A DNA stretch of 64,000 nucleotides. Origin: Pseudoips prasinana (Eukaryota > Arthropoda > Insecta > Lepidoptera > Nolidae). Under the pieces are notes generated by a model, which worked only from the letters and a program-made list of their open reading frames with translations, ran no database searches and had not been told where the DNA came from. The translations under genes were made by a program, and so were the position numbers. The DNA lies in the NCBI GenBank assembly GCA_951640165.1, contig OX621237.1, forward strand, positions 6,882,001 through 6,946,000, read 5' to 3'. How positions within the stretch are numbered: the first letter of the stretch is position 1; each line of letters begins with the position of its first letter. Below, piece by piece: positions 31,143 to 42,960 of this stretch.

Positions 31143-32168
31143 TCAGTAATCGGTATTTCCTCCTCTAACATTAATCACACAGCGGCAACGATTTTCCATA
31201 CTTAAAATTAAGGTGTCAATGTCTTGCTGGGGTATGCAGTCCCAAGTTCTTTTTAAATGTTCGAAAAGTTGTTCTTCTGTTGTCAAGTTGGGCGGAAAAT
31301 CCCTCAATGCTCTTCGCTGTAACATGTCCCAGGCGTGTTCAATTGGGTTTAAGTCTGGCGACTGTGGAGGCCAATCTAATACCTGAACATCGTGTTCTCG
31401 AAGGGCGGCCCTCACCAGCCGCGCTGTATGGGAAGGTGCATTGTCATGCATGAGCTGAAATTCTTGCCCCGTTAGGGCCCTGAGCGGAACAATGACACGT
31501 TCTACTACCTCCTCACGGTATCTATGGGCAGTCATGCTGCCCTGAATCCAAATGAGTTGGGTTCGTCCACCGATTCGTATTCCTGCCCACACCATAATTG
31601 TCCCGCCTTGGTAAGAGTGGACCTCCTGTGGATGTCGGAGACGGCTGACCCTGCCTGGAGTTCTCCAAACGCGTGTTCGTCTCGAATCTGGATGAAATCC
31701 ATAGCGGGACTCATCAGTGAACAGCACCAATGACCATTGTTGATCACTCCATGTCAAATGTTCTTGAGCCCATAAAAGTCGCCTACCGCGATTGCCACGT
31801 CGCAGCGCTGGGACTCGTAGCGGTCTGCGAGCATGAAGACCAACTTCATGCAGCCTCCTTCGCACGGTTTGGTCGCTCACCAGCAGCTGCTGACCCTCCT
31901 GGAGCCTTTGCACTAGTTGCATCGCTGTGATATTGGGTAGTCTTCTGGCGGTCATTTGGAGAAATCGATCCTGTCTCTGAGTGGTAACACGATATCTACC
32001 TGTGTGCCGTTCTGCCACATCTCCAGTAGCGCGATAACGTGACCACAGCCTGGATACCACATTTTGGCTTGTGCCCAGAGACTCAGCAACGACGCGTTGA
32101 ATAGCACCGTTTTGTAACATGCCTACTGCCCGTAACATTTCATCTCGACTCAAATGATGGCGTGGCAT
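31143..32168 (-). CDS. Tc1-like transposase, DD34E, uninterrupted
   Basis: A 341-residue frame starting MPRHHLSRDEM (ATG at 32168-32166; an upstream TTG in frame is unlikely to be used). Residues 1-110 look like the paired-type double helix-turn-helix that binds transposon ends. RRPLRVPALRRGNRGRR (about 115-130) is a basic, NLS-like link. The catalytic triad is D152 (LFTDES), D242 (MHDNAPSHTAR) and E277 (SPDLNPIEHAW), with 34 residues between the last two, which defines DD34E Tc1 elements. It catalyses cut-and-paste transposition at TA sites. Length matches the family norm of about 340. There are no stops or frameshifts. The frame is clearly GC-richer than its surroundings, hinting at recent arrival. 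Terminal repeats could not be fixed: only weak similarity between TGAGTGAACAAAAAC near 31065 and the complement of GTTTTCATTTGTTTCTCA near 32310. Confidence 0.95.
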   Translation of the reverse strand: MPRHHLSRDEMLRAVGMLQNGAIQRVVAESLGTSQNVVSRLWSRYRATGDVAERHTGRYRVTTQRQDRFLQMTARRLPNITAMQLVQRLQEGQQLLVSDQTVRRRLHEVGLHARRPLRVPALRRGNRGRRLLWAQEHLTWSDQQWSLVLFTDESRYGFHPDSRRTRVWRTPGRVSRLRHPQEVHSYQGGTIMVWAGIRIGGRTQLIWIQGSMTAHRYREEVVERVIVPLRALTGQEFQLMHDNAPSHTARLVRAALREHDVQVLDWPPQSPDLNPIEHAWDMLQRRALRDFPPNLTTEEQLFEHLKRTWDCIPQQDIDTLILSMENRCRCVINVRGGNTDY

Positions 32169-33808
32169 GACGCTAAAAAGCTTACACAACCAATTGAGAA
32201 AAGAAAATAAAACAATTTATCAGGTTTTCTTCAATTAACACGCAAAAAAAATTTTAATGCAACTTCTTGAAATTAGATACAACTCAAGATTGCGCTGTGC
32301 TTTGCGTGTTTTCATTTGTTTCTCATTTTAATTTTTAAATTTTGAATAAAGAATAGACAAGGTTTAAATCTGTAAATAAACTTTTTAAGGAAACTAAATA
32401 GGTTTTAAACAATAAAGCCATGTTTGATTTCAAAATAACGTATCCCTAGACTTTGTTGATGTGTGTATATCTGAGAAAACAGCTCGCACGGACGGACCAA
32501 TTAATTTTTTTTGTAATTTTTATACTGTATTCGACTATGTTTATGTACTGCATTGTGAGCTTGACAAGTACAAGTGTATGTTAATACCCAAGTGCTGAAT
32601 AAATTTCATTATTTCACTGTTTCTACAAAGCGAATGTGTTTGTATTTTTATATTATTTCAACGCTTCTAGGTCTTACTCTGAACCCATTTCATTGTACCT
32701 ACTAGAATACTTCAAAGAGCGATTACACTTTTTTCCAATAACGACAAAATTAGGTTGATCGGTGAGAATCCCTAAAGAGAAAAACGGTCTCTCATGATCA
32801 AACTAAACGGGTTCACAGAAGTGGTGATACAGACAAAGTGTGGGATAAAGAGGGATCAGAAAAGTCGATTGATGTTGATTTTCAGCTCCTGTTCCAGAAA
32901 TAGGGCTGTGATACGAAGCGCGTTCAATAAAGATTGAGAATAGGATGGGATACAAACTCTCAGAAAGTTAAAAAGTCAATACTGCTAGCCAGCTGAATAA
33001 TTAAAATTAAAAAAAAATAACTAGTGCATTTAGTTAGTTTATATGATTCAAAAATTTTACAACGAAACATCTTAATTTCAATAACATCAACCAACTATGA
33101 ACCTCCCTTGGTACAGCTCGTTCAGTGCTCCGGCCCATGACTTTTTTTCTCAAACATAGAATTTGAATTATATATTTTTTAAATGAATTCTAAGTCTTTA
33201 GTACGGTCAGAAACGCAAACTTAAGTACTTCAGAAATATACTATACTAATTCATAATTGAACTTAGAAAAACGGTAATCCAAGTGTATTACACGATAGAT
33301 AAATAAAATAACATTTAGTAAAAGTATCTGGAAAAGCTTTTTATTGAAAAAACCTACTGCATCTTAGGGAAGGGCATTCGTTGCTCTTGAAAACACTGTT
33401 AGATATAAATATAAAGTATATCCTACGCCCTATGCACGCGGGTCAAAGTAACGTTGTCAATTTTGTCAACAGTCAAGTTTCCTATTTCTTAAATTTCCTC
33501 CAACAGTTCACCTTATTTAATAATACATTAATAATTTTACTATACTTTAAATAAAGAACGAAATACGATTAATTTACTTTACTTCAACATAAAAACCTAG
33601 TTCTGAGGCTAGATTTATTTTGAATCCGTCAGGTAGGTATATTTAATTTATTTATTTTTTGATAAAAATACAGTGACAACTTACTAACTCAGTTTTAAAT
33701 AAGGATAAACCGAGTGTGGGCGGTAAACTTAAAAAAAAAACATTTTACCCGATTTTACTTTCAAATTGGGTGTAAAACATATCTAATAAATTAAATTTAG
33801 CTATATCA
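32169..33808. other. AT-rich stretch; left part flanks the Tc1-like element
   Basis: The first ~160 bp probably belong to the transposon. They contain ACACGCAAA (32239) and TTTGCGTGT (32304) facing each other. The rest is AT-rich, with nothing recognised. Confidence 0.4.
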
Positions 33809-33850
33809 TCATCATATCCACCGAAATACGTTCGCTGATGCACAAACGCC
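33809..33850 (-). mobile_element. RTE LINE tail remnant
   Basis: CATCATCATATCCACCGAAA and TACGTTCGCTGATGCACAAA are a diverged minus-strand RTE terminus. Confidence 0.5.
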
Positions 33851-35494
33851 GTATAAAAAATAAAAGAAGTAAATATAATCGCCTGTATTAGGTACCTACA
33901 CAGATTTACGTCAGTAGATATATTATAATTACAAGCTCACGGTTTTATTCAGCGTTATTCTTTTGCATATTTTGTTTTATATCAAAGGTATTCAATATCC
34001 TTTTCTGTACCATATAAACGTGTATGCAATATTTTATCATGTTTATTTAAGTTGTTAAAGAGTACAAACATACATTTTCATATTAATTACATAAGTCCCA
34101 TGTGACAGAAATCTCTATGTCCTTTTTACTCTATGCACCCTCCGCTGTTTCTAAAGCCTCCGTGCATGAAAGGAACTGTGAAATTGGAGGGAACCAGTTT
34201 GTATAGGCTTGAGGACTGAGACAAGCTTCAAGAGAATGTTAATGACAGCTATAGTATCCTATGAAACCAATACATATAAAAAGAAAGGATCCAGAAGCAA
34301 CAAACAATGTAATTAGAAAAATCTTAGCACCTTGTTAAAAAGCGACTATATTAACAAAAATAAGTACTCATCAAAAGTCAACCTTCAGATGGCGAATTAT
34401 GGATAAAACCTTTGTTTTACGTGGTGGAAATGCACTACGCATATCCTCCACCCAAGACTAATCTCAGTCTACCTATTAAAACAATCACGGTAGCCATCTT
34501 CACAGTGCGTGTAACGCTGGCTCTGGGAACTCGAAAACGATCACTACCGGAACACAACACTGCAACCTTTCGAGGTTTACTCTTGAGGGGAGCTAAGATG
34601 CACCCTCCCTTAGTACGCACAGGCGTGTTTAGGCGACCTCTGCTACGCCAGATTGCCTCTTCCTGGAACCGTCATAACGAGACGGCCAGAGAGTCTTTGT
34701 CCACCGACGATCCAGGGCGTGGCGCCTAGCTAGCAAGAAAAGTCAGTCGGATGCCGCATGTTCTCTATCTCCAGTGTATCATGGGCGGAATTATGTCTAT
34801 ATTGAATCAAAATTGCATTACTTAAATGTGAGTCTTGATCTGGGAAACTTATCATATAACATGTTTTGGGAAGATATTCAATGTTTTGGTCTTGGAAAGT
34901 AAACCTTGATTGAGTTCTTCATAACTATCTTTGACACAATAAGCCATAACATTATTAATTTATGGTAAAACAATAACATACATACTATCGGGTCTGACAC
35001 CATAATATACTACCCGAGGCACGGATCTCAAACAATTCTTCGTTTTTACTCAAGATTGTTCTTTAAATGAATAGAACATGCTATTACTAGGGAGTATTTG
35101 TAGACTTTTGTCAAAAAGGTTAATATTTAATTGGTGTACAGTAAAAAGTTACTTAGCTAGATTGATCTTATACCTCTTTAAACCCGGCAGTATTACAATA
35201 CTTAAATTGCAGAAGTAGAAAAAATGAATGAAAAGCTTTCAAATACTTAAAAGATCTCGATCAAAATCTGCAAGCTTTCAAGAGATAAATGGAATTGGAA
35301 AATTTTGTCCATATTTTTATGTTTCGTGACTGATTAATTCTGTACAAACTACGGTGGACACTAATTAACAAAAATACATATTTTTATTATTAATTAACAA
35401 AAATACATATTTTTATTATTAATTACAAAAATATTATTATTATTTATGAGAATTAACACTATTCGCCGAGAGCTGTAATTGGTCTTCACTTTTA
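33851..35494. other. Stretch without recognisable gene
   Basis: A GC-richer part at 34430-34740 holds a 105-codon frame with no recognisable domain and no good initiation context. A ~35-bp tandem duplication (TACATATTTTTATTATTAAT twice) lies at 35367-35423. Confidence 0.4.
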
Positions 35495-35687
35495 CTAGCT
35501 GTGCCCCGCGGTGTTACCCGCGTTAAAATTTATAAATTATAGCCTATGTGTTAATCCAGGGTGTCAGCTAACTCCTTAACAAATTTTATTAAAATCGCTC
35601 CAGCTGTTTACACGTGAATGATTTACAAAGTAACAAACATACACACTCACACACTCCCAAACTTTCAGCTTTATAATATTAATATGA
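35495..35687 (-). mobile_element. HelC non-autonomous Helitron
   Basis: Minus-strand copy: plus-strand CTAGCTGTGCCCCGCGGTGT at its left and TTTATAATATTAATATGA at its right, flanked by A and T. It is homologous to 28018-28210 over its whole length. Confidence 0.85.
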
Positions 35688-35755
35688 TTAGAATTTGTGA
35701 CTAAACGACTATCTTTTTCACGATAACAGGTGTATAAAGTCCGCCATATCAAATA

Positions 35756-37605
35756 CGAGCTGGTGCCCGCGACTTTTTCCGCGACAATTTTGAATGATGA
35801 CCAATGTAACTACTTACTTCTAGCTTAATCTAAAAAATATAACTTTTAAAACAAATAAGCAATATAAATTGAATAAAACCTAACCTATAAATAACCTTAC
35901 TAAGAAATAAATGAAAGACTACTTTGCTACTGTTATTTACATTTACATAAAAGAACCCGATATCGTCGCGCAAAAATCAAAGAATACATATCAATTGTCC
36001 TTAAGTATAGTCAGTAAGTTAAATAAAGTAAAATAATAATCAACGATGCATTAATCACAAAGGTAACTCCCATTAGATTAGGTTGCGACATTTTGTGAAC
36101 GAAACCATAGCGCGATCTAAAACGATGATTACGCCATCTACTAACAAAAATATAAACTTGTAAAGCGGTAAAACTAAGATGTGTGCATATATTTTAGGTG
36201 AGATTTAGGCGATCATCTATTGATTCAGTTTTGGACTACCTTTTATTTCAAGCATTTATTTATTTTAACCGATATGCCAATTAAGTTCCGCGATCTGAAA
36301 CGATATAACGCCATCTGGTTCCAAAATTGTGAACTTGTAGATCAGTAATTAAGATGATGTTTTTTGGGTGCGATCATCTCGACACCAACAATTTATACTA
36401 CGTTAACTCGAATTTTAGATAAATTCGTTTTTTATATCAATTTGATTAAAATGTCGTTTTTTTAATTTGTTATAAAATTTACCAAAAAGATGAAGTTACA
36501 AATCTTATAAAACGCTAAATCTTTACTTAGACGACAACGACCACGACATTTTATGCTACTTGGCATAAGATACTTATTTTTTAAAATTTGAGTTTGCTTA
36601 AATTGTTGGTCGCGATCTTTACAATCAGTTTTGGATTACCTTTTTTAACAACAAATTATTCCCTGGATTGCTTTATTTTTAATTTACATGCATTTAACTC
36701 AAAAAATACAGACTTTCATACAAACTTACATCGCCTATTCTAGTCGTCCTTAGGGGTGGAATTTCCAAAAATCCTGAAATATATATTTATAATTTTTAAA
36801 TGAAAGGCCATATACCAATTTTCATGCGTTCAACTTAAAACTTTTCACATTTTTCATACAAACTTACATCCCCAATTTTACGCCCTTGGGGGTGGAATTT
36901 TCAAAAACCCTTCTATAGTGGATGCCTACGTCATAAAAGGTACCTTCTGTTAAAATTTCAAGTCTTTAACTCCAGCCGTTTAGGCTGTGCGTTGATATGT
37001 CAATCAGTCAGTATAAACTTACATCACCTATTTTATGCCCTTCGGGGTGGAATTTTCAAAAATTCTGGAATACAAATTTTTATTTTTAACTGAAAGGCCA
37101 AATACCAATTTTCATGGGTTTAACTTCAAAAATGTCGCATTTTTCATACAAACTTACATGCCCTATTTTACGCCCTAAGGGATGGAATTTCCAAAAATCC
37201 TGAAATATATATTTTTTATTTTTAACTAAAAGGCCAAATACCAATTTTCATGCGTTTAACTTAAAAATTGTCACATTTTCCATACAAACTGACATCCCCT
37301 ATTTTTCGCCCTTGGGGGTGGAATTTCCAAAAACCCTGAAATAAGTGATTTTTTATTTTTAACTGGAAGGCCAAATACCAATTTTTATGCCTTAAACTTC
37401 AAAAACGGCAAAGTTTCATACTAACTTAGCGCTCCTGTTTTACCCCCTTAGGGGTTGAATTTCGAAAAATCCTTCCTTATTCCTTGTCTACATTATAAAA
37501 CAAACATTTGTGCAAAATTTCAGCTTTCTAGGTCCAAGGGTTTGGGCTGGGCGTTGATGAGTCAGTCAGTCAGTCAGGACTTGTCTTTTTATTTATATAG
37601 ATAGA
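35756..37605 (-). mobile_element. HelB, long non-autonomous Helitron
   Basis: On the minus strand it starts TCTATCTATATAAATAAAAA and ends with the hairpin-bearing GTCGCGG-AAAAAGTCGCGGGC-like segment and CTCG (a mutated CTAG), flanked by A and T. The 3' 320 bp match the chimeric element at 11606. The interior carries a 136-bp tandem array and a pair of diverged direct repeats (GCGATCTAAAACGATG and GCGATCTGAAACGATA, 36111 and 36289). No Rep/helicase coding was seen. Confidence 0.75.
36724..37560. repeat. Tandem array of six ~136-bp units inside HelB
   Basis: ACTTACAT-like starts occur at 36724, 36862, 37017, 37152, 37288 and 37424, giving spacings of 138, 155, 135, 136 and 136. Each unit contains CCCTTGGGGGTGGAATTTCC and AGGCCAAATACCAATTTTCA with variation. 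The second unit is longer and carries an extra TCAAGTCTTTAACTCCAGCC segment. Confidence 0.9.
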
Positions 37606-38115
37606 TTTACTCCACTGAACAAAAATCAAGTTTGATTATTCGACTACTAATCTCCGTCAATAATGGGTCAATTTTAACGCTTCGTTGGTTTTCGATATTA
37701 TCTGTAACTAAGCAGTATTTCTTAGAGTATAATGTAGTATGACTAAGACTTTCAAATCACCATTGACACTATCGTTAGTAACTTAGCTCTTTGACTACAC
37801 ATTTGTGTGTCATCTTTGTTATCATTAATTAAATTTAGTCTCGAAATTAATAAATACAGATCACAGATTTAAATAAAAATCTTTTCCTATAATACCATCC
37901 GGCGTATCCCCTTAATATGATTTTAGCGAAGGCTTTTGTCTTGTTACAGCTGTTATGATGATAATAATTAACTTGTACTGCCACTTTTTGATGTCTGTGA
38001 ATAACAATGTTTTTATTTATTTATAAATGAAAATCTGTTTTGGATGGAGTATTTGAGATCTTAGCTCATTGATTTTAGATTAAATCATATGTTGGTATCT
38101 GAGTTTAAAAAATGG
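37606..38115. other. AT-rich spacer
   Basis: Nothing recognised. Confidence 0.5.
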
Positions 38116-38457
38116 AATAATAATAATAATAATAAATTCTTTATTTCTCAGTATATGGTACATTGAGTTCTTACATTTATACATTGGATCACATATACTA
38201 CCATTGCTGGTGTAGAAATAATAAAAAGATATGTCATGGCGGTATTAATACATTTAAAAAAAATACTATTACAAGCATTACCACCACAAATTAAATAAAT
38301 TATATAAAATGTCAATGAGAATAAAATAATAAATTATAGAAATACAATGTCATGATGAGTTGAAAGTAATAAACTAAATAATAATATTCCGCATTCAATG
38401 TCAACATTTTATAATAATTAAAACAAAAAAAAAAAACTGCAGATTAAAATAACAATG

Positions 38458-41407
38458 TTAAAATTTATAATTTAAAAATTCATTAACGGAATAAAAACAC
38501 ATGTCCAATAACCAAGAAAATATTTTAGTTCTGAATTTATTGAATGGTAAATTTCTAAGTTCAGTTGGCAATTTATTAAAAATTTTAATTGCCATACAAT
38601 GGACATTTCTACTATACAAATTTAATCTTTGAGCAGGTACAAGCAATTTACCATGATTTATATTATTTAGTCTCACGGAGACGTTCTGGCTTAATGGAAA
38701 TCGCTCAGGATTCCTTTTTATAAATAAGCAGATTTCAAAAATATAAAGGCATGGGAGAGGGAGAATGTTTAATTCTTTAAACAAACGTTTACAGTGGTCT
38801 AAATATTCAGCACCGCTTATAGCTCTGATACACTTTTTTTGTACAATAAACGCTCTTTCCACATCCACTGAATTTCCCCATATCACTAAGCCATACCGCA
38901 GCACCGATGAAACATACCCATGGTAAGCGCTGAGGGCTGTTTTTTTGCTAGATACAAATCTAAGTTTCCTAAGAGCGTACACAAATTTATCTAACTTGGT
39001 GCATACTCTTGCTACGTGTTCTTTCCAGTCAAGTTTTCTGTCAAATACTATTCCTAAAAATAATGTAGATTTTATTGGTTCTAAAATAGTATTATTATAT
39101 TGTAAATTAATATTAAATGAATTATATTGGATCAATTTAGTTTTGTCTATATTGACATGAAGATTGTTCTCTTTTAACCACCTTATGGCAATCGCTAACT
39201 CGTTTTTAGTGTCAGTTTCTACGTCCTTTTTGTTTAAACATTTTATAACCAATGTAGTATCGTCAGCAAATTGGATACATTCGTGCTTTAAACATTTTTT
39301 AAGGTCATTTATATACAATATAAATAGCAATGGCCCTAGTACACTTCCCTGCGGGACGCCAGAGTTGTTATTCCTTAGTTCTGAAGTATATGTATTCATA
39401 GAGTTATTTTCTATTCTAGAGATAACAGTTCTCTGTTTTCGGTTAGATAGATAACTTTTGAGCCAGTTATGTGCATTTCCCCTAATACCGTATCTCTCCA
39501 ATTTGTATAGAAGACGTTTGTGTGACACAAAATCAAACGCCTTGCTCATATCTAAGAATACTGATAGAACATACATTTTGTTATTTAGAGCTTCAGTAAC
39601 TTGTTTAACTAATGAATAACAGGCTAATGTCGTTGAGCTGAATTTTCTAAAGCCAAACTGACTTTCAATAATGATATTGTGTTTTGTTACAAATTTAATT
39701 AGTTTTTCATGCATTGCCTTTTCAAATATTTTTGCAAAAATTGGTATCAGTGTAATGGGCCTATAGTTATTCATATCTGTACGGCTACCTTTTTTGAATA
39801 GTGGCTTTATGATTGATTCTTTTAGCCGATTTGGATAAATGCCTTCCTCAAAAGAAAGGTTAATTAGATAGCTAAGTGGTAATGCTATGATTTTCGCACT
39901 TAACTTTATTATTCTCGTTCTTATTGCGTCATGTCCGGTAGAATTCGTATTGTTCAAAGAATTAATTATATTTATTACGTCAGTCTCATTCACAGGAGTC
40001 AGAAATAAACTATGTGTAGTACTTATAATGTCAATATTACTCATGTCATGTTTAGAATTTAAATTATTTTTATTATTAGTCAGATCAATGAAAAAGTTAT
40101 TAAATTGGCCACATATGTCATTAGGTTTATTAATTTTTTTGTCATGGATTATTAATTCATTAATGGCATTAGTTTTTATATGATTATTGACATTACTTTT
40201 TATGATAGACCATGCCGCTTTGCATTTATTTTTGCAATTATAAAGGAAATTGTTGTTGTTTATTTGTTGTGATTTAGATATACATTTTTTTAATATTTTA
40301 GTGTAATTCATATATTTCTTTTTGTTGCAATTTTTGCTTATAGCATCGTGTTGGTATTCGTAATATAACAATCTCTTTTTAATGCAAGATATTTTTAAAC
40401 CTTTACTAAGCCATTTATTTTTAATTGGTTTATTGCTTTTCCTAACGCGTATTTCCGGAAAACACAATTCGTAAAAGAGCAAGAATAGATCATGGAATAT
40501 GTTGAAAGCCTTATTACAGTTTGACTCTTCGAACACCTCATTAAAACTCAGAGAGGCTATGCATTGTAGAAATTTATTTACATTTTTCTTATTAAAGTCT
40601 CTTTTTATTTCATACCAAAATTCCATACTTTGCGATTTAGTGTTATTATGGCGGTGAAATTCAAGTGTTTGGCCAGTATCATGATCGGAAAGAGCTAAAT
40701 TATATGTATTGCTTTTCAAATCTAATGTGGGTATATTACTGGCTATTTGATCTATGCTAGTATTTTTCCTTGTGGGTACTTTAACATGCGGTACGATGTT
40801 AAAATTGTTAAGGATTGATATTAATTCTTTTGAAAATTTATTATCTTTTAATATATCTATATTCCAATCCCCGCAAATAATGACCAGTTTTGAACTTTTG
40901 TGGGTTAGTTTGCGCAGCAGTGACTCTAGTTTCTTGAAAAAAATTGATATGTCAGAATCTGGAGTTCTATAAATACAAGCTATGATTAGATTGTGGCTCA
41001 TAATTTCTATACCACAGCACTCGAAACAAAAATCAGTGGCTAGTTCATTAGTTATAGGTAATGTATTATAAACCAAACCTTTTTTCACTATTATACATGT
41101 ACCACCACGTTTCCTGTCGTTTCTGGTGTAGCTGGCAGCTAAACTATAGTTTGTAAGAACTATTTTCATGCCCTGATTTTATAAAAGTTTCACTTAGACA
41201 AATGAAATCGATAGGGCCAATTTCATTCATTAAGTTAGCAATTGTTATTTCAAACAAGTCAAGTTTATTCAAGATACCAGCTATGTTTTGGTGTAGAAGT
41301 ATATATTTTTGTTTTTTAAAATTGCTTTCACAGACCGTCTTGCGTAACGGAACGAAAAAAAGTTTTTTTTGGGATTTTCTGAAACATTTGCGAATCACAA
41401 TAGTCAT
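38458..41407 (-). pseudogene. LINE ORF2: APE endonuclease and reverse transcriptase, one frameshift
   Basis: ORF2 supplies the endonuclease that nicks target DNA and the reverse transcriptase that copies element RNA there. The APE N-terminus (LLHQNIAGILNKLDLFE, FICLSETFIKSG) is read in one frame from about 41407; the rest continues in another from about 41169, so a frameshift near 41145-41170 splits the endonuclease. In the 903-residue downstream part: CIYRTPDS (65-72), GDWN (100-103) and SDHDTGQ (161-167) are APE motifs; NNYRPITLIP (467-476), FLDMSKAFD (538-546), GVPQGSVLGPLLF (604-616) and FADD (634-637, catalytic) are RT motifs. The C-terminus has LRYGLVIWGNS and FNKLP. No other break is seen, so the copy is fairly young. 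It overlaps ORF1 by about 80 bp. Confidence 0.92.
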
Positions 41408-42692
41408 ACTCGATAGGGTAGGTTTCAATATCAACAAGTAAGCGTTGCATAATACTTTCGTAAATACATTTTATGCCGAATTTGTTAAGTTTGCCGGTTT
41501 TATATGAGAATGTTTCATAGGATAGGTCTCGGTTACTGTCAAAAAAATAAGCATTATTATGATTTTGTATATCCATGAAAAGTAAACTATTAAACATTTC
41601 TACTTTATAATTGTGTATCAGAGCCCCCTGTATATATGTCGGACAGCATACAATAATATTGGTATGAGTTATTTTTTTTAAAGTTTCACCAATTAACTTA
41701 ACCATTTCCATTGATTCCCTAGTGCCTTTAATACCTTGCTCCCCAATCATGATAATACAGTAGTCATTCAGATTAAATTGCTGCACTATGCTCAAAACAT
41801 TTGTAAGAATATAATTAATACTACTATTTCGTGAAAGGTAATGACAATACTCGAAGTGCCTTCTGAAAACGTTGTCTAATATTTCCAGGGCGCCGTCGTG
41901 GTTGCAGTTACTGATAACGCATAGTTTTCTTTTCCCTTTTTTTTCTTGTGCCATTGGTTGTTGGCAAAGTTGTGTCTTTTCACGCTTGTCAATATCAGCT
42001 TTATTTTTAATATATTTGCAATTCTCTATAGACGTTTCAAATTGTTCAGTTTGGGTTTGTTTATCATTTGGTTTTTTATTATTTAATTGTGCAGAATGTC
42101 CTTTCTTTTTATTTGATACCAGACTGCAAGTAATTTGATTCACTAAGTCATTTTTCAAATTATTATCGTCGTCTACTTGAGTTTCTATTGACGTGGTTTC
42201 TGTTTCTGATGTTATCCTTTCACAAATCATTCCGCTAGAGTTCATGGAGATTTTTTGACTTTCGCACGGTGATTGTACTTCTTGGCATAAGGATACACCA
42301 CGTAGATTATCTGTAATTGAACATCTATTTCTTTTCCTTGCAGACACTAATTGGGATCTTTTCGATTTTATAGGACTGCTACAAAGCTCCTTGAGCGTGT
42401 CAATATGGAGTTGCTGTCGTAATATTTCTTCTTTAAGTTCGGTATTTTCACATATAACATTGTCTAATTCATTTTGCGTAATTTCAAGTTGTTCCTTTAG
42501 TTGTAACATTTCAACTTTCATTTCATCTATTTCATTATTGCTTACACCCGTTGAAAGGTCAAGACTTCTGCTATTTAAGTCATAATTCGTTTTGTCCAAT
42601 GATGAGTCGATACTTAGAGATTCTATTGATTTTGATTTAAACAAATGCTTATGACGTCGCGTTGTTATGTTGTGGTTCATTTCTGTAGACAT
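41328..42692 (-). CDS. LINE ORF1 protein, coiled coil plus SGNH-like domain
   Basis: An uninterrupted 454-residue frame from ATG at 42692. Residues about 52-104 form a heptad-rich coiled coil (EMKVEMLQLKEQLEITQNEL onward), probably for oligomerisation. A polar, low-complexity linker follows. Residues about 255-440 (LCVISNCNHDGALEILD, NDYCIIMIGEQGIKGTRES, THTNIIVCCPTYIQG) look like the SGNH-hydrolase-type fold in ORF1 proteins of CR1-group LINEs; this assignment rests on pattern and context. No CCHC zinc knuckle is visible. ORF1 proteins bind element RNA and act as chaperones in the RNP. The 3' end overlaps ORF2 in a different frame. Confidence 0.88.
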   Translation of the reverse strand: MSTEMNHNITTRRHKHLFKSKSIESLSIDSSLDKTNYDLNSRSLDLSTGVSNNEIDEMKVEMLQLKEQLEITQNELDNVICENTELKEEILRQQLHIDTLKELCSSPIKSKRSQLVSARKRNRCSITDNLRGVSLCQEVQSPCESQKISMNSSGMICERITSETETTSIETQVDDDNNLKNDLVNQITCSLVSNKKKGHSAQLNNKKPNDKQTQTEQFETSIENCKYIKNKADIDKREKTQLCQQPMAQEKKGKRKLCVISNCNHDGALEILDNVFRRHFEYCHYLSRNSSINYILTNVLSIVQQFNLNDYCIIMIGEQGIKGTRESMEMVKLIGETLKKITHTNIIVCCPTYIQGALIHNYKVEMFNSLLFMDIQNHNNAYFFDSNRDLSYETFSYKTGKLNKFGIKCIYESIMQRLLVDIETYPIEYDYCDSQMFQKIPKKTFFRSVTQDGL

Positions 42693-42960
42693 TTTTTATA
42701 TTTATATTAATGACAAACTGAATTTTATCAAGCGTTAAAAAAGCGCTCATGTGTATCACCTTTAATAATTACGATTTCTGAACGAACCTTTTTATGACAG
42801 ACATTGACAGTTCCGTGTGACGTTTGTTTAGTTGTCGTTTAATTGAGCTAGTTATTTCCATGTGTTTGTGAGCGTATTACTAGTCAAAATCAGCTGTGAA
42901 TCAGCTGTTTAGGGTTGTGTGAGTGTTATTTGAAGTAGAAGCAACGAACTTTGTACACTT

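Larger units (their letters stand above)
38116..42960 (-). mobile_element. Nearly full-length non-LTR retrotransposon, jockey/CR1 group
   Basis: Minus-strand element with 5' UTR (end not fixed, about 42693-42960), ORF1, overlapping ORF2, a 3' UTR of about 340 bp and an ATT-type microsatellite tail at 38117-38136 preceded by AATAAAG. A two-ORF layout with an APE endonuclease in ORF2 is typical of the jockey superfamily, including CR1. No target duplication could be identified. Confidence 0.85.

Noticed and set aside
31524..31930. Plus-strand frames opposite the Tc1-like transposase
   Set aside because: Antisense shadows of a GC-rich coding region.
34412..34729. 105-codon frame in a GC-richer segment
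   Set aside because: No recognisable domain, no splice or polyadenylation context, and antisense frames of similar length exist. Not called as a gene.
36724..37560. CRISPR-like reading of the 136-bp array
   Set aside because: Units are long, contiguous, variable and contain no spacer-repeat alternation; the array lies inside an insect Helitron.
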